A stretch of 64,000 nucleotides of DNA from contig OX419761.1 of NCBI GenBank assembly GCA_948567375.1, forward strand, positions 16,344,243 to 16,408,242. Direction: 5' to 3'. Every line of letters starts with the position of its first letter. Position 1 is the first letter of the stretch. A program made the translations under genes and the position numbers. This DNA comes from Lunularia cruciata. Its lineage: Eukaryota > Streptophyta > Marchantiopsida > Lunulariales > Lunulariaceae. A model generated the notes under the pieces. It worked only from the letters and a program-made list of their open reading frames with translations. It was not told the origin of the DNA and searched no databases. Shown one piece after another: positions 38,743 through 51,653 of the stretch.

Positions 38743-41700
38743 CAGTTGTATTACAGGTTGGCTTCTTTATTATTATTCTGCGGACATCAGCACATTGCAA
38801 CTTGAAAAGACCAGTTTATAGATCGTACTAATATGAAGACAGCAGTCTTTAGCAAGTAAGGAGGATATTCTCGCGGTTCCGGGCTTCGAACCTTCTAGTC
38901 AACCTACGTTATGGAACATTGTGAGTTTTGACCCTATGAATTTCGAAACTGGCCCAATGTTCAAGTAGTGCAAGTATCAAGCTTAACTGTGGCAACGAGG
39001 TACCCGGCAAGGAGGACACGGTGACTACCACATTAAGCAGAGGTTCCATGTACACTAATTAAATGACAGCGCGATGATGAGGTGAGGGAATGCAAACATC
39101 GACGGACAAGGAGCGAACCCTGTACGAGAAGTGTGATTCCTCAAAGTTTCTCCAAGTGCCCAGCTTGGAACATGGCGAACTTGAGCAGTCGGACGTCATT
39201 TACTGGTATGGCAACTTTAATGGTTAGCTGAAGGTCTTGAAGTGTTCAGGTTATTGGCCTTCTGTACACGAACATCTCTGGGGAGTTATGTATCGTCTCG
39301 TAAACACATGGTTGAATTTGCTGTGCCTCGTATGGATGGATTTCCAGTATGCTACGAAACTTGGATACGGAGTGCCCAAACTGTATTTGGAGCTGTACTC
39401 AATCGTGTAATTTTGTTAAAGCTCATTCTTAAAGAGCTCCCAAGCTACGGAAAAGGGGTAGTGGATACCTCCACCGGTGGGTGGAGTCCTGAATCTAGTA
39501 CATATATTAAACGGAAACAGTAGCAAACTGTGAGTTGAAGACTGCTCTAATTAGGTTTGTTTCATTCAAGTGTGTCTTTTTGTTAATATATTCATGATCA
39601 AGGGTATCAATAAATCTCAGAAGCATGGTGCATGTTGGTGATATAGAACCAACATCTTTTCTCTGTCCATCTATTGAGCTTGCTATCTGCAGTTTCTGCA
39701 AAAATGTACGATTGGCTTGCGTTATATTAATGGTAATGGACCACTGATTTGAATCCACCATATAAATGTACGAAGAGGTAAATGTACGAAGTCGATTGGT
39801 TCAACCTCCCATGTTTCTAGGGCCTAGAGAACTTAGTCTAGGACGTACATATCATGAATTAGTGCTTTATGCATCGTGTGTAACCTTACGCTTGAAGACA
39901 GACAACACTAGCTTAGTGGTTTTGCAGATGTATGTCGGACCAGAGAAATCAAGTTCTCTTCCATGGAGATCTTATCCTTTTGAGTTCTTTGTGTACAATA
40001 TACAGTCGGGTGACTTGTCACCTTATCCGAGGATCTAGAGCTCTCAGCTGACGCATTTGAACGATGATACACTGGTCATGATCATTGCCTTGGTGGTGGT
40101 TGTTGACGAAAGGTTCTAAGTATTTGGACATATGGAAACTTTCTCTATGTACCAGGCCTTCCATGACGCCTCTTAGGGCCCTGGAAACACACTCAGTGAC
40201 AATAGGACACTACACTTTCGTCCATGTGGTATGGCACTGAAGCACTTGACAATGTACGTACATCCTGATTTACATCCAATCTATCATACTCAAGATTCCA
40301 AATACATGAGCAAGTATATTCAGTTGACGGTGTTTTCTCTTGGTTGACCCTAGTTTCGCCAGTCTTTTATATGCATGTATACAAGCGTATCCCTATTGTG
40401 TCTCGGCTTAGCTCTTACATCGTCAGTGCGTTGGCAATGTGCCCGAGGTCTTCTCCTTTTTGGGCTTTGAGATACTGTACCCTCGAACTATTCAGTAACT
40501 GTATTTGATGGCCCAAAGAACTCGGCCATCGCCCGTTTAGTTCTCGCCCTGTCGTCAGAGGAGTCATAAACGGCCTGTCTGTTTCTTGACAGTGACTGTC
40601 GCCGCAACTGCAACTGCAACTATTCCGCAACTGCAATAGTATCGACGAGATACAATTATGTGGAAGTGATTATGACTGCTAAGAAGGTTTAACTTCGATT
40701 TTGATTAGTGCTCGCTGGAAATTCAGACCTGGTTGCTGTGAAGCATGCTCCTTGAAACAGACAGTTGCTTGATCAGTTCCAGGAGAAAATACTGCATCTA
40801 GTTAACCTCAAATAACAAGTCAAAGCTGGTCATTGATATACAAGCAGGGATTCTTGTGTAGCATATCTCTTTCTCTTCGAATCCTTTTTGTCTCTCGTGG
40901 GGCCATCGCCTCCCTGGCTCGTGCTGTGCGCCAGCCCGGTGCTCGAGCTCAGCAGAGTGATTGGTTCCATTTGAACTGAATATAGAGTTGATGCTGACGT
41001 TCTCGATCTCATGCCCCATCTTGCATCACCTTGGACATGTAGGAGAGGTTCGAACTATATATGGGTTTGCTGTCCCCGCCACTTCGAATCCACGGAAGTA
41101 CGAAGGCTGAGCTATAAAGTCTTGTTTACTCCTACTAATTCCACCTTCAAAAGAAGAACATGAAGTGATGACATTAAGACGGCAGCAATTGCAAATAATT
41201 CTTTGGATACACGGGATCATACAGGGATGGTCGTATCACTAGGCAGATAATGCACCTGAAAGCGTTGGTAAGTCAATGGTCCTTGCAGGTCGATGTGTGG
41301 CTGATTGTGTAATGATGATGAGAGCAGATTCCTCATCTTTGTTTTCGTGTAGGAAAGCCATAGTGGGGCCGAGCCGTCTGCAGATTTCTCACGGTGGCAC
41401 GAAATGCGTGCATTGTTGAGTTCTGTGTTAGCGTGAGAAATAGTACACCTTGCTGCATGGGAAGTTACCGTAATTGAGTTCCCGCTTCTGCCCTTGAAGC
41501 CTTGCACTTCTCGCCTTAGCTTGAATCTTTTCTGGCTCATCCAAAATGCATGTGCTCCGATGGGAGGAACCGCGCCATAAGAACTGGATCAGGTAGCTAC
41601 TTGTACTGTAGCCTTGGCTATGTGTACAAAAGAGATGAAACAGCTAGTAACAGTAGTTCAGCCGAGCATAGCATCCAGCTGCCAGGTATAACTTGTGGTG

Positions 41701-44700
41701 TATACCATGGATTGATTATTCACAAAATGTCAAATGTCAAAGAAATTTTGCCCCGGTTCATACTCATGTGATGTTTGAAACGTCTGACGGCATGAACACC
41801 CACACAGGATCTAGATCTGACACCGGAAAAGTCACTAGAGGCTGACGAAATACCTAAGATTTTTCATTTTGCTGAACACAAATTCGACTGCATCTCTAGG
41901 AATGATTGTCCATAGACCCGGAGTCAATGCTGAAGGAGGGGGTAAACGAAGTCCACATGCGTCTGAAAGGGGTTGACTATTCTATTACTAAATAAATACT
42001 CGGTACTGCAACCAAAGAATCTCAGGAGACAATTAAACATAAGAGTCGCTTGACTGAAGTGACGATGTTTCTGACTCAAGCATACACACAATTATGCAGA
42101 ACTTGGTTGAACGAGTGAGCTCGTGGTCCCCACTGATGACAAAAGCTGTATGGTATGACTAGAGTATAGGGATTTCACCACAGCATTTGCATTCATCAAC
42201 AGTTTCGTACTTCTACATCACTATTACCGTCCTTCAAGTACGGTACCTCCCTTTCCGGTTCCATTCAGGAGTGGGTTCCCATGAAATGCTAAACTCGAGA
42301 GTTTGACATTATCATGCAGGGAGGAACCCATCCTCTCCGCATGAGTAAGTCCATCGTCCAACACAAACAACTAACTGATGCCCTAAACCATGAAAGACAT
42401 CCCTCCTTCATAAACTAGCTTCCCGTAAGCCTTAGAGATCAACCTTGTAATTTAATCATGAAATGGACGGGAGGTACTGATTTTGGTGTTCTTCTCGAGC
42501 TCGATGAACGTTGCTCTCGTCCGTTACTTGGAACCCATAGAAATCCACCTTTCCTCCAATATGCTACACATGACAGATATTCTACTTATTCTCCTCATCG
42601 TCTGCAGGTGCTTCAGACACCGCTATACCTTAAATCTCCAGGTGACAAGCCACTGAACAGAAGCAACCTAGTCCGTGCAATGCCACTTAGTGGTTCTATA
42701 GAGTGCTGGCACTTTGTTCTGCAAGCATCTGTGAGTTCATCGTCACTCAACCTGCACACGCGCGTAAAACCTTGCGGAACGCAGGGATATCCATGAGGAT
42801 ATGCTGTTGCAATCTTCATCTTTTAGCAACCCCAAAGCAAGCAGCAAAAGTCATTTAGCCGCAGAGTTCACTTTCCCTGCACTATCCTCTGTTGTTGTAC
42901 TGGATTTTGATCTAAAATCCTCTCCGTCACGTGGCCGCCCATAACCAAAAGGTATGTTTCATCATGATTCTCACGACAGAAACCTCACATCCTGATGTCA
43001 ATGATAATCTCATACACTTTGCTCGTCAACCCACAAGAAGTTTGTAGATACGCCATTTTATAAACTGCATCGATTAACTTTTCCATCAAGTGTTTCGAGC
43101 TTAAAGGAAAGCTGTTGCCACCTCCTCGAAAGTGCATAAAGTTATGCTTTTCTTTGAAGTGCACTTGGCTGGTCTGAGATTCTAACAAAAGAAATACTAT
43201 TATATGCCATGGACGATTTCATCTATTCCCCGATATGTTTCGTACTTTACTTATCTCCCTAATTTCGAGAATCTTCTTGCCTGTATGTGACTTTGGTTTG
43301 AGATGAGATTTTATTGCATAGTCCTCGGAATTTCGTGAAGGCCGTTCAAGATTCATGTTGTGGTTTTCATTTTAATGTTAGCAATAATTTGATCGTGTGG
43401 TTATTTAATCATGATTTTCCGTTCCCAATGCTAACGGAAATTCTGGAAATGATGAGGCACACCTTATGAATGAAATTGTTTTGGTATGAAGTTGTAGGTA
43501 CTAGTAGTCTATGTTTTATTTATGAAAATGATCTATTTGTCCGAGAGATATCCCATATAGTAAAATGGTTCAACTTGTTAATTAATAAGAGATGATGTCC
43601 TATTGAAAGAAGATCTCTACATAGATACCTATAGAGACTCAGAGAGAAGAGTTAAGAGATCCTCTACTTCAGCTCCTTATCAAGCTACTTATCAAAACTT
43701 TGAGGTTAAGAAAAGGTTTTGAACTCTACATAATGGCAATCCAGTAGTTTTAATCAATAATCAAAATACAAAAGCACTCTGAGTATTGACTTATAACGTT
43801 CTTTTGTCTAGCTTCGTTGATTTATCATGTAAAGTATACACCTCTGGATGCTATAGAAATGGTTCAAGAATCTTAATGTAAACTGGGTTCATCTCGGATC
43901 AAGTCATATCTAAGTTAGATGTATTCTTATTTCGAATCACATAGGTCGAAATTTCTACCATGATGCATGTTTAGGCTGGGTAGGACGAGGGTAGGTCTCG
44001 ACTTCTTTTCTATGGAGTCTTTTAGTGGTTTTTGCAGGAGCCTATTGCTTCTTCTTTGGAGGGAGTAACGCTTGGCTCTGAAGCACTCGTGAGCACCGTG
44101 TGACGTTCCTACTTATCGAAAGGTTTGGGTGTATTCCATGCATTTGACAGCTTCAGGAGCTTCATTCTTAACTCACTCAAAAGTTTCATGATTTGAGTAA
44201 CTGAAGCCTAAAATAGCCTTAGTTCATTTGTATGGGAGATTCTGAACTTCCCAAGCTTAGTCCATCCAAAAATAAGTAAAAGTTAAACGATGTTTTAAGG
44301 CTTATTTGTGCCAAGTTCATGGCTTGTTATCCGTAGATTCCAAGGGAATAATTAATGAAAACATAATGGCTCTTATGTATGTTCAAACAAAACGTTTTAT
44401 GATGTGTCCGTGCAAAACAGCTCCACGTGTAACGCATGGAAACATGTAAAAGAACTTATGTAATCCTTTGGCATGCTAGTGAGGACTGACAGTGAATTTG
44501 TATACTATAAGTTATTTTTGTAGTTTTCCTGGGTCTTATAACGTTAGTCATCCGATCCTGATTTTCATATTTAATCGGTTGTGCTTGTTTTTAGAAAAAA
44601 TGCTTTATCTTATAGTTTTGGATTATTTTATGCGGTGATATTCGGATTCTTGAAAGTATTTTCTTACTATTTGAGACATTTTTGTTTCTTTTTTTGCATT

Positions 44701-46150
44701 TTACTATTTATAAAATTATTATTATTATCATTTTGGAAATTTAAATTTAAATTTAAGGTTCAAGTATATTAAATAGATACCAAATCACTAAAATCTCTTC
44801 CAGGAATTAATTTGGAATGACTTGCATCCACATGCAAACAAATGTCAACTTGGCCATGTTTAAAATTTAACAGTATAAATCTTTATATATGATACTCTAA
44901 CTTGTTGGAATAACTTCCAAATAATCACCTACAAACTACACAAGTGAATATTAAAATCATCATGAAAATATTTGTAAAATTCTCGGTTCTTACATAACAT
45001 CTTCTAATAATAAAATCATCATGAAAATATTTGTCAAACTCTCAGTGCTTACAAACCATTTGATGGATCATTTCCGTCGAATATAACCCTCTTTTTTGAA
45101 TAATAAAATAACCTATAATATGGAAATAATCTGGGCCAATCTGGGCATATCAAGCTCGAATCATGGGTGTTGGAACCTGGACGGAGTATCTAACTCCATT
45201 CAGTTCCGTACACTTTCCGTCCAGTGTAACCAGAATGGTGGATTACGTCTAGATAGTGGCTAGTGGCAGTGGGCTTTTTCTCCGTAGTCAACGTCTTGAA
45301 AAGCACACGCGACGCAAAAGTAGTATCAGGACGAATACTGGGTCTCAACGTTACATCACATGACAACTGTATCTTTCAAGTACCATCAATGACTCAGATT
45401 CTCTCCTAGTCAGTTAGACTGTATGGCTTACAGATCTGAACTACTCAGGTGCCTTATGGGAATGCTTCCAATCCTGGCACCTTATCCCATTTTGACAAAC
45501 CCATGCTTTCCCGGAAAGCAGGATCGCCGCTTATCGAGCATCTGACCAGCCGTCTGTTCGCCACGTCAAGGTAGAGTATTTACCGACTTTCAGTAAAGAC
45601 AAATCACTGTAGTCATTCTTCTCCCTCACTACAGACAAACCTGCTCCACTTCGCTGGTGCACCGTACAGTCCATTTCGCGGATTACCAGAGAGATCTCTC
45701 GACCCAGTACAGACATCAGATGAGTGTACTTCTGCTCCGTTAGATTTGGATCCAACGGTGTTTCAATGTTATAGTGCTGACGAGGAAATATCGACAATGT
45801 GCACAAAGCGGTGCAATAACAGGTGCACGAATCAATCGGACGGTATCGGACGCTTTCCGCAATAGCGGACCTATAAAGCGCTCGATTTCGGGGATCTTTT
45901 CGATGGTAGAAGTTAAATATGAAGTAAATAATATTCTTCATTGTGCGATATCGACATGGTTAGAAGTTAAAAGATGATGTAAATATAGTTACAGCCGTCC
46001 GATATGGAAGCGGACGGTGAGTATCAGATGGCAGATACTATTCTCTGTGGAGTGAAACAGTCAAATGGACGACAAGTGGGAACATATGCGAAAGGTTCTA
46101 TGGAATCAGAAATTGATGAATCTGTCGTTGCCTGCCATAAAGCAAAGGAA
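38743..46150. other. No supported gene
   Basis: ORFs of 70-136 codons (for example 39242-39523 +, 41217-41540 -, 42458-42796 +, 45531-45941 -) lack recognisable domains and convincing splice partners. 43.2-45.1 kb is strongly AT-rich, with an imperfect direct repeat around 44950-45058 (AAAATCATCATGAAAATATTTGT twice, about 61 bases apart). A small hairpin, CCGTCCG/CGGACGG, lies at 45995-46017. Confidence 0.4.
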
Positions 46151-46558
46151 ATAGACCGCAATCCCGTGTAGGGAGAGGTTGAAGATTTCTGAGTCGAATA
46201 AATCGAAGGTCGTATAATCAGGTGGAGAAATTGAGGGGGAGGATGCGCGCTGCGCCAGCAGCGCGCCGGAAAGGAGAGGAGAGGATATGGCAGTCGGTTG
46301 AGGGACTGAGAAGGTACAAAAGAGAGGCCAACAGCAAATCTTTAGGCTGATAAGTCGGGAATTCGTGGCGATGGAGAAGCAGGAGATGGATTAGCACGCA
46401 ATGATTTGGAGTAATGGAAGTGAATTGGTGGACGGATGATGGCGGAAGGAGGGAAGGCATAAAAGTTGATGGCGGAGGTAGAAATGATGGTGGCATGTCA
46501 ACGGGACAGAATGTGGAAGAGAGTGATGCTGCGGCCGGAGGTGCAACCTTAGGGGTAT

Positions 46559-46623
46559 TGGAAAGGAAGGAAGGGAAGGGAGGGGAAGGGGAGAGTCTTC
46601 AAGAGAGAGAGAGAGGGGGGGAG
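46559..46623. repeat. Purine-rich simple repeat (GGAAG/GA runs)
   Basis: An almost unbroken purine run of GGAAGG-type repeats, then CTTCA, then GAGAGAGAGAG and a G run. It lies about 1.1 kb upstream of the ATG of the transporter-phosphatase gene. GA/CT tracts are common in plant promoters and leaders, so it may belong to that gene's 5' region. Confidence 0.6.
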
Positions 46624-47759
46624 GAGGACGTCAAGTGCGTCATGGTGTACGGTACTCGTGGTGTCTTTAGGTGTGAACAGAGGAGCTGACGAGGTGAATG
46701 GAATGAACGCGCAGGTATCACAGCAGGGAGGTTATGTCTTTGTTCGGCCTGGGGAAGGGCTGATGCAGACGGAAAAGGAGGCAACATGGCAGCCAATGAC
46801 ACAATGGCGCGAGTACGTTTCTGCACTGTTGGCTTGCAAGTAGAGAGGAGAGATGCAGAGGTCTGCCAGGACAGGAGATGTGTGAGAGGAGTTTGAGGCA
46901 GTTTATGTGCAGCAAAGCTCGTATTCTGGGATTCTCGCTCTTCTTTTCTGAGTGACCTTGCCTACTTCCTATCAGAAGTCGAGATTGTGCAAGTTTGGTT
47001 GGATCTTCCCCGTGAATCGAGTCTAGCTATACTTTCCTCCGAATGGTTGATTCCACTCATGATGCTGTCGTTCGCTTTTCTCTCGCCTGTCGGAGTGAAT
47101 TTTCTCTCTCTCGGTGGAGATGTATGACTATGTTAATGTGCAAATTAGGGAGGTGTGGCTGGCTTCTACCTTCGAGATTTCGAGGACGTGTACTGCCTGT
47201 TGAAAGCAAACAAAAAAGTTCGTTGATTCGTTAATATACTTAACTGTCTCTGTTACACTCTTTCGGACCAGGAAGTACAGTATGCCGCTGGAAGCAGGTG
47301 ATCATTGGTGGAAAGCCTTGAATCCTGATAGTCGGACTTCTCCTCGTGTAGCATTCACGACAACGACAAGTAAGACGCAGCAGGGATATTGCAACGCGAA
47401 TCCAGTTCCAATTTGTGAGTGGGAGCACAGCTTGACGGTGTGAAGAAAAGCAGTGTTGGTTACAGTTTGTAGACAGAATTCAGAGCCTTAACTGGCTTGG
47501 CTCCTCGCCATCGTCAATGACTGCATTGATATGTTTGCCACTCGAAGATGGAGAGAAGCATACACCTTTGAGAGGAGGAGCGGCTATCTTAGTCTAAGCT
47601 GGCAATTATCTTCTAAGGAAATCGCATGTCTGGGTCTCTGGGATGAGCAGAGATATATGGAGAGGTACTCTAGTAAGAACGTTGTGAGTTGCGACTACAG
47701 TTCAGTGCACTGCAGTAGCTCGCATTCACCCTGATGGGCAAGGCTGAAGGTTTGTCAAG

Positions 47760-50700
47760 ATGGAGATTCAGGAGCTGCAGGAGAAATTCAGTCAGCTTAA
47801 CGCGACCGTTTACCAACTCGAGCATAGGCTTGGCCAAAATCACTTGATGACCTACAACCTATGGAAGATACAGGCTTCAATATTCGTTTTCTTCATGCAG
47901 GTGAGTTGTGTCCACCCGACTTGAGAAGGTGCCATCCTGACTCAAACGAGATGGGAGCCTTGGTAAACCAACTCTGAAAAATATGGTCTCAGTCTCGGGC
48001 GAGATGGAAATGGTCCCGTTCGTTGAAAGACGTTACGATTATAAATGTAGAGAGGATCTGGTCTTCCGTTTATTCGTGGATCCTCCTATCATGTTCCCTG
48101 CCTCGATTTCAGGCGATCGTATATTTTGGTGCCTAATTTGGGTCTAGCTTGCTGGACAGACAAGAATTTCCACTCGCACCTGGCATTTTTCCAAGCTTAG
48201 AGCCTTATGATGCAAATGTCTCTATCATTTACCTCTCTCAACTTGTTAGAAAATGGTCAATATACACTGTTCTGAGGTTCTAAGACTTGGTTCGCTAGTT
48301 TGATCTTTCACACAGAATTGAGCAATGTCATAACGACTGCAGTGCTCCTTGGTTATTGTCCTGAATCTCTTTGCTTGCGTCAATGTAAAGTTCGACCTCC
48401 TCTCCCTCATCAACATTTGTCTTAACACCATCAGTTGATTGCAAGTCGAATCAAATTAAACTTGGAGTCACACTGGTTCCATGCATCCCGAAAACATACT
48501 GAGAGATTTATGTCTGTCAATATGATAAGAACTATGCTCAAGTGTCTGTATGCATGTTTTTCTTGATGTTTTTCTTCTTTGCGTAATTTATCTGGTGTTA
48601 ATTTGTACAGCTTCTTATTGATAAGCGAGAATACTCCGCGACTCATAAAAGCAGCAGAGCAGTCTTTTTATCAGTGCGCAGAGATGTTGGTGTATCTTTG
48701 ATTAACGATACTAAATTCTCCAGGAACTTGGTGATCTTGTTCTAATTCTGATAAGTAATGCCAGTATGCACGTAAGTTGATTGTGAAGAAGTTCACGAGG
48801 TTGGGACCTGCAAAAGTTAATGATTCTTCTCTATATCATCACAGGTGGGCTTTTCTCTGGTGGAAGCAGGAACGGTTCGACTGAAGAATACTCGCAGCAT
48901 CATGGTGAAAAACGTTTTGGATACGTGTGTCTGTGTGATAGCATTTTGGATCTTCGGTTATGCCTTTGGTTTCGGTTATGGCTCAAAGTATATCGGCTGG
49001 AAATTTGAAAGTGGCAAGGAAGCCTTCTTCGGCTCGCGAGGACAAATTGATTTTTTTTTCCAGTTCTCTTTCGCAGCAACGTCAGCCACGATCATTGCAG
49101 GAGCTGTTGCTGAGCGCACTCAGCTACTCGCGTACTTGGTGTATAGGTACTGGAGCAGTCATGTGTTACATCTGGGTTCAGAACTAGGTTCATCATGCAC
49201 TCACTGAATGAAGATGAGATGTGCTTCATTTCTCTCGTTTTTAAGCTATCGACAAAAGATGCACTGACAATTTTCTCATATAGTGATAACCTTCCACTTG
49301 GTATTCTGTTTCTTGCAGTTTCTGTTTAAGTTCTTTCATCTATCCCGTCATAGCCCACCTGATATGGTCAAAAACAGGTCTGCTAAGTGCAAGCTCCGTG
49401 CATACCGTCCTTGGAACTCATGGAGTTTTAGACAATGCTGGATCCATGGTGGTTCATGTGACGGGTGGCGTGACAGCGCTAGTTGGTTCTTGGATGGTCG
49501 GCCCCCGGATTGGACGGTTTGATATTGATGGAAAGCCAATACCAATGAAAAGTCATTCCATGGTAAGTTTCAACATCACAATGGAGATCTGTATTAACCG
49601 TAAAGAGGACATGCTAACTCTTGATTAGAGTAGCCAATGTGGAACATGAATAAATGATTCATGACCTGCGTACTATCTGTTTACTTTGACCTTCAAGTTT
49701 ATGAATTGAATGGCGTGTAGCGTGAATGTTACATACCTGCAGACGAGCCATTCAATTTGGTACGGTACTCTCCGACGAACGAAGCTCTCAGAGCATTGTA
49801 CAGGTTTAGACGTTGATACACGTGCTTACTTTACCGCGGCTACCCCGCCCGAAGAACACTTCTTTGCCTTTACAGGCACTACGTGCTTCTTTGGCCGGAA
49901 ATGGCCTTCGTCAGGCATAGAAAGAGCCCACTTGGAATCTCATTTATCTCCTTGGCCAGACTTTTAGAGAATTATAGACTTTATATCCAACTAAACACTG
50001 GTTTCAAAAGTGGCATCTGTAAATGGCATCTTTTAAAAGAAATCAAAATCGCGAGCTATTCTTAATAGCACATGTCCAAGCCGATCACTCAATGCCACCG
50101 ATAGACTTGGTCGTTAATATGTACTTCGTGCACTATTAAGTAGCTAATCTGCAAGACGTTGTTAGGCACCTGTTTTGAGTTGCAAATATTTGGTAAAGCA
50201 CACTCAACTTTGAACGGATGACTGATCTTTGCAGGTATTTACGGCAGCTGGCACACTTATTCTTTGGGTGGGATTTTTTGGATTCAACACGGGTCCTGTT
50301 GACTATAATAAGGACGATGGGCTTGCATGGACTGCTGAGATTGCGAGGGTAGCATGCAATACGGCATTATCAGCAGCATTCTCTGGCGGTGTTGTGTTCT
50401 CTACGCAGCAACTAATTAGAAAAAGGTCCAAACCGGAAGACGTTTTCAACTCAGTGTTGGGAGGTCTGGTTGCTGCCTGTGCTACAAGTGGTGTTGTACG
50501 CCCTTATGCTGCGGCAATCATTGGTAACTTCATGGTAACCCTTGAGCCTTTCATATAAATCGCCACCTGCGACGAGATGTGTAGGTGCACACGTTGAGCT
50601 GCAAGGAGTCAATGTTGTAGACAAATCCCTTCTCAGGTTGATGGAATGATATGCTAAAGTTTGAAATTTTTTAGTAATCATGGCACGTCATCTTGGTTCT

Positions 50701-51653
50701 TTCTGAATATGTAGGATTCGTCTCTGGATTTGTGTATCTCTCCGGCGTATGGGTTCTTCTAAAGTTGCAAATCGATGATGTGGTGATGGCTGCACCAGTC
50801 CACCTCTTTTGTGGTACTTGGGGTGGACTTGCCGTGGGCTTCTTTGCTGCCCCGTATGAGATTCGTCGTACATTTGGTATCGACAACCCTAAAGCATGGG
50901 GGCTCTTCCATGGTGGTGGATTAGCACAGCTCGGTACTCAGGTGAGTCTGTTGAGTGTTGACCTAAAAGTTGAACTTTTCTCGTTCCTAGATTGGGTTCA
51001 ATCGCAGGGTAATCTGTTGGCTTTTTAGAGAGCTTGAAACGAATTGCGATAGATCCGTTCAATGCTTTGGGTCATGAGGATTTCGACCGTCTTTTATCTT
51101 GTTTCGTGGCAAGGCTCCAAATTCTTAGCACGCCTTGTTCGTCGTTGATGCACATCTTTCGCCCACAAGCATTCTCCTGTGAATGGGATGTTCATGTTCA
51201 TGCCCTTTTCTGTGCTTTGATATTGTCGCCTGTCTTTTCGGTTTTGCCTTACTAAAGTAAGAATAAATAAATACTGGTTCCCTACAGGTTGTAGGGTTGC
51301 TGGTTGTTTATGTATGGGTCGGAGTGACAACTTTCATCGTGTTTTACGCGTTGGCTTATTTCAACGCACTAAGGGTGGACCGACAACTAGAGGAGGTGAG
51401 TTTCTCGATCCTAAACATGCAAACCCTGGCATTTTTCTTTGCTGGAGAACTGCGCTGTTGATCGACATTCGTTTTGCCACCCTTCACATCCGAGAAGGTG
51501 AAAAATTGTGAAATAGGGGAGCGACTAGCGTTGATGGGACGTCTCTACATTAGACAGTCGTTTGGTTTTACCGGGGGCCGCGGAAATGCATTGAACCGAT
51601 TCTATCTCTTTTGTGGTCGCTACAGGGAGGATTAGATTTGGCTTTCCATGGAG
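47760..51653 (+). other. Ammonium transporter (AMT) module of the fusion
   Basis: About 447 residues, matching a full [23 protein letters not shown] and [19 protein letters not shown] give the first span and the conserved K-N block. [20 protein letters not shown] and ERTQLLAY follow, then [14 protein letters not shown] with Asp186 and His194, which align with Asp160 and His168 of E. coli Amt[13 protein letters not shown] carries His355, the counterpart of AmtB His318 and likewise eight residues after a conserved Asp (347). Both pore histidines are therefore kept, as expected for a working ammonium conductor. The [10 protein letters not shown] form is closer to the AMT types of algae, protists and animals than to the AMT1s of seed plants, as far as I recall. 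After the last span the tail reads [18 protein letters not shown], the conserved trans-activating C-terminus. Confidence 0.92.

Noticed and set aside
44581-44772. Hydrophobic ORF of 63 codons resembling a membrane protein
   Set aside because: Phe/Leu/Lys richness comes from T- and A-rich DNA. It has no context as a gene.
45531-45941. Minus-strand ORF of 136 codons
   Set aside because: No recognisable motif and odd composition (many Cys, Tyr and Arg scattered). It may belong to upstream regulatory sequence of the next gene.
51314-51511. Separate small ORF over AMT exon 6 and the following intron
   Set aside because: It is a shadow of exon 6 in another frame. The real frame here continues the last AMT membrane span.
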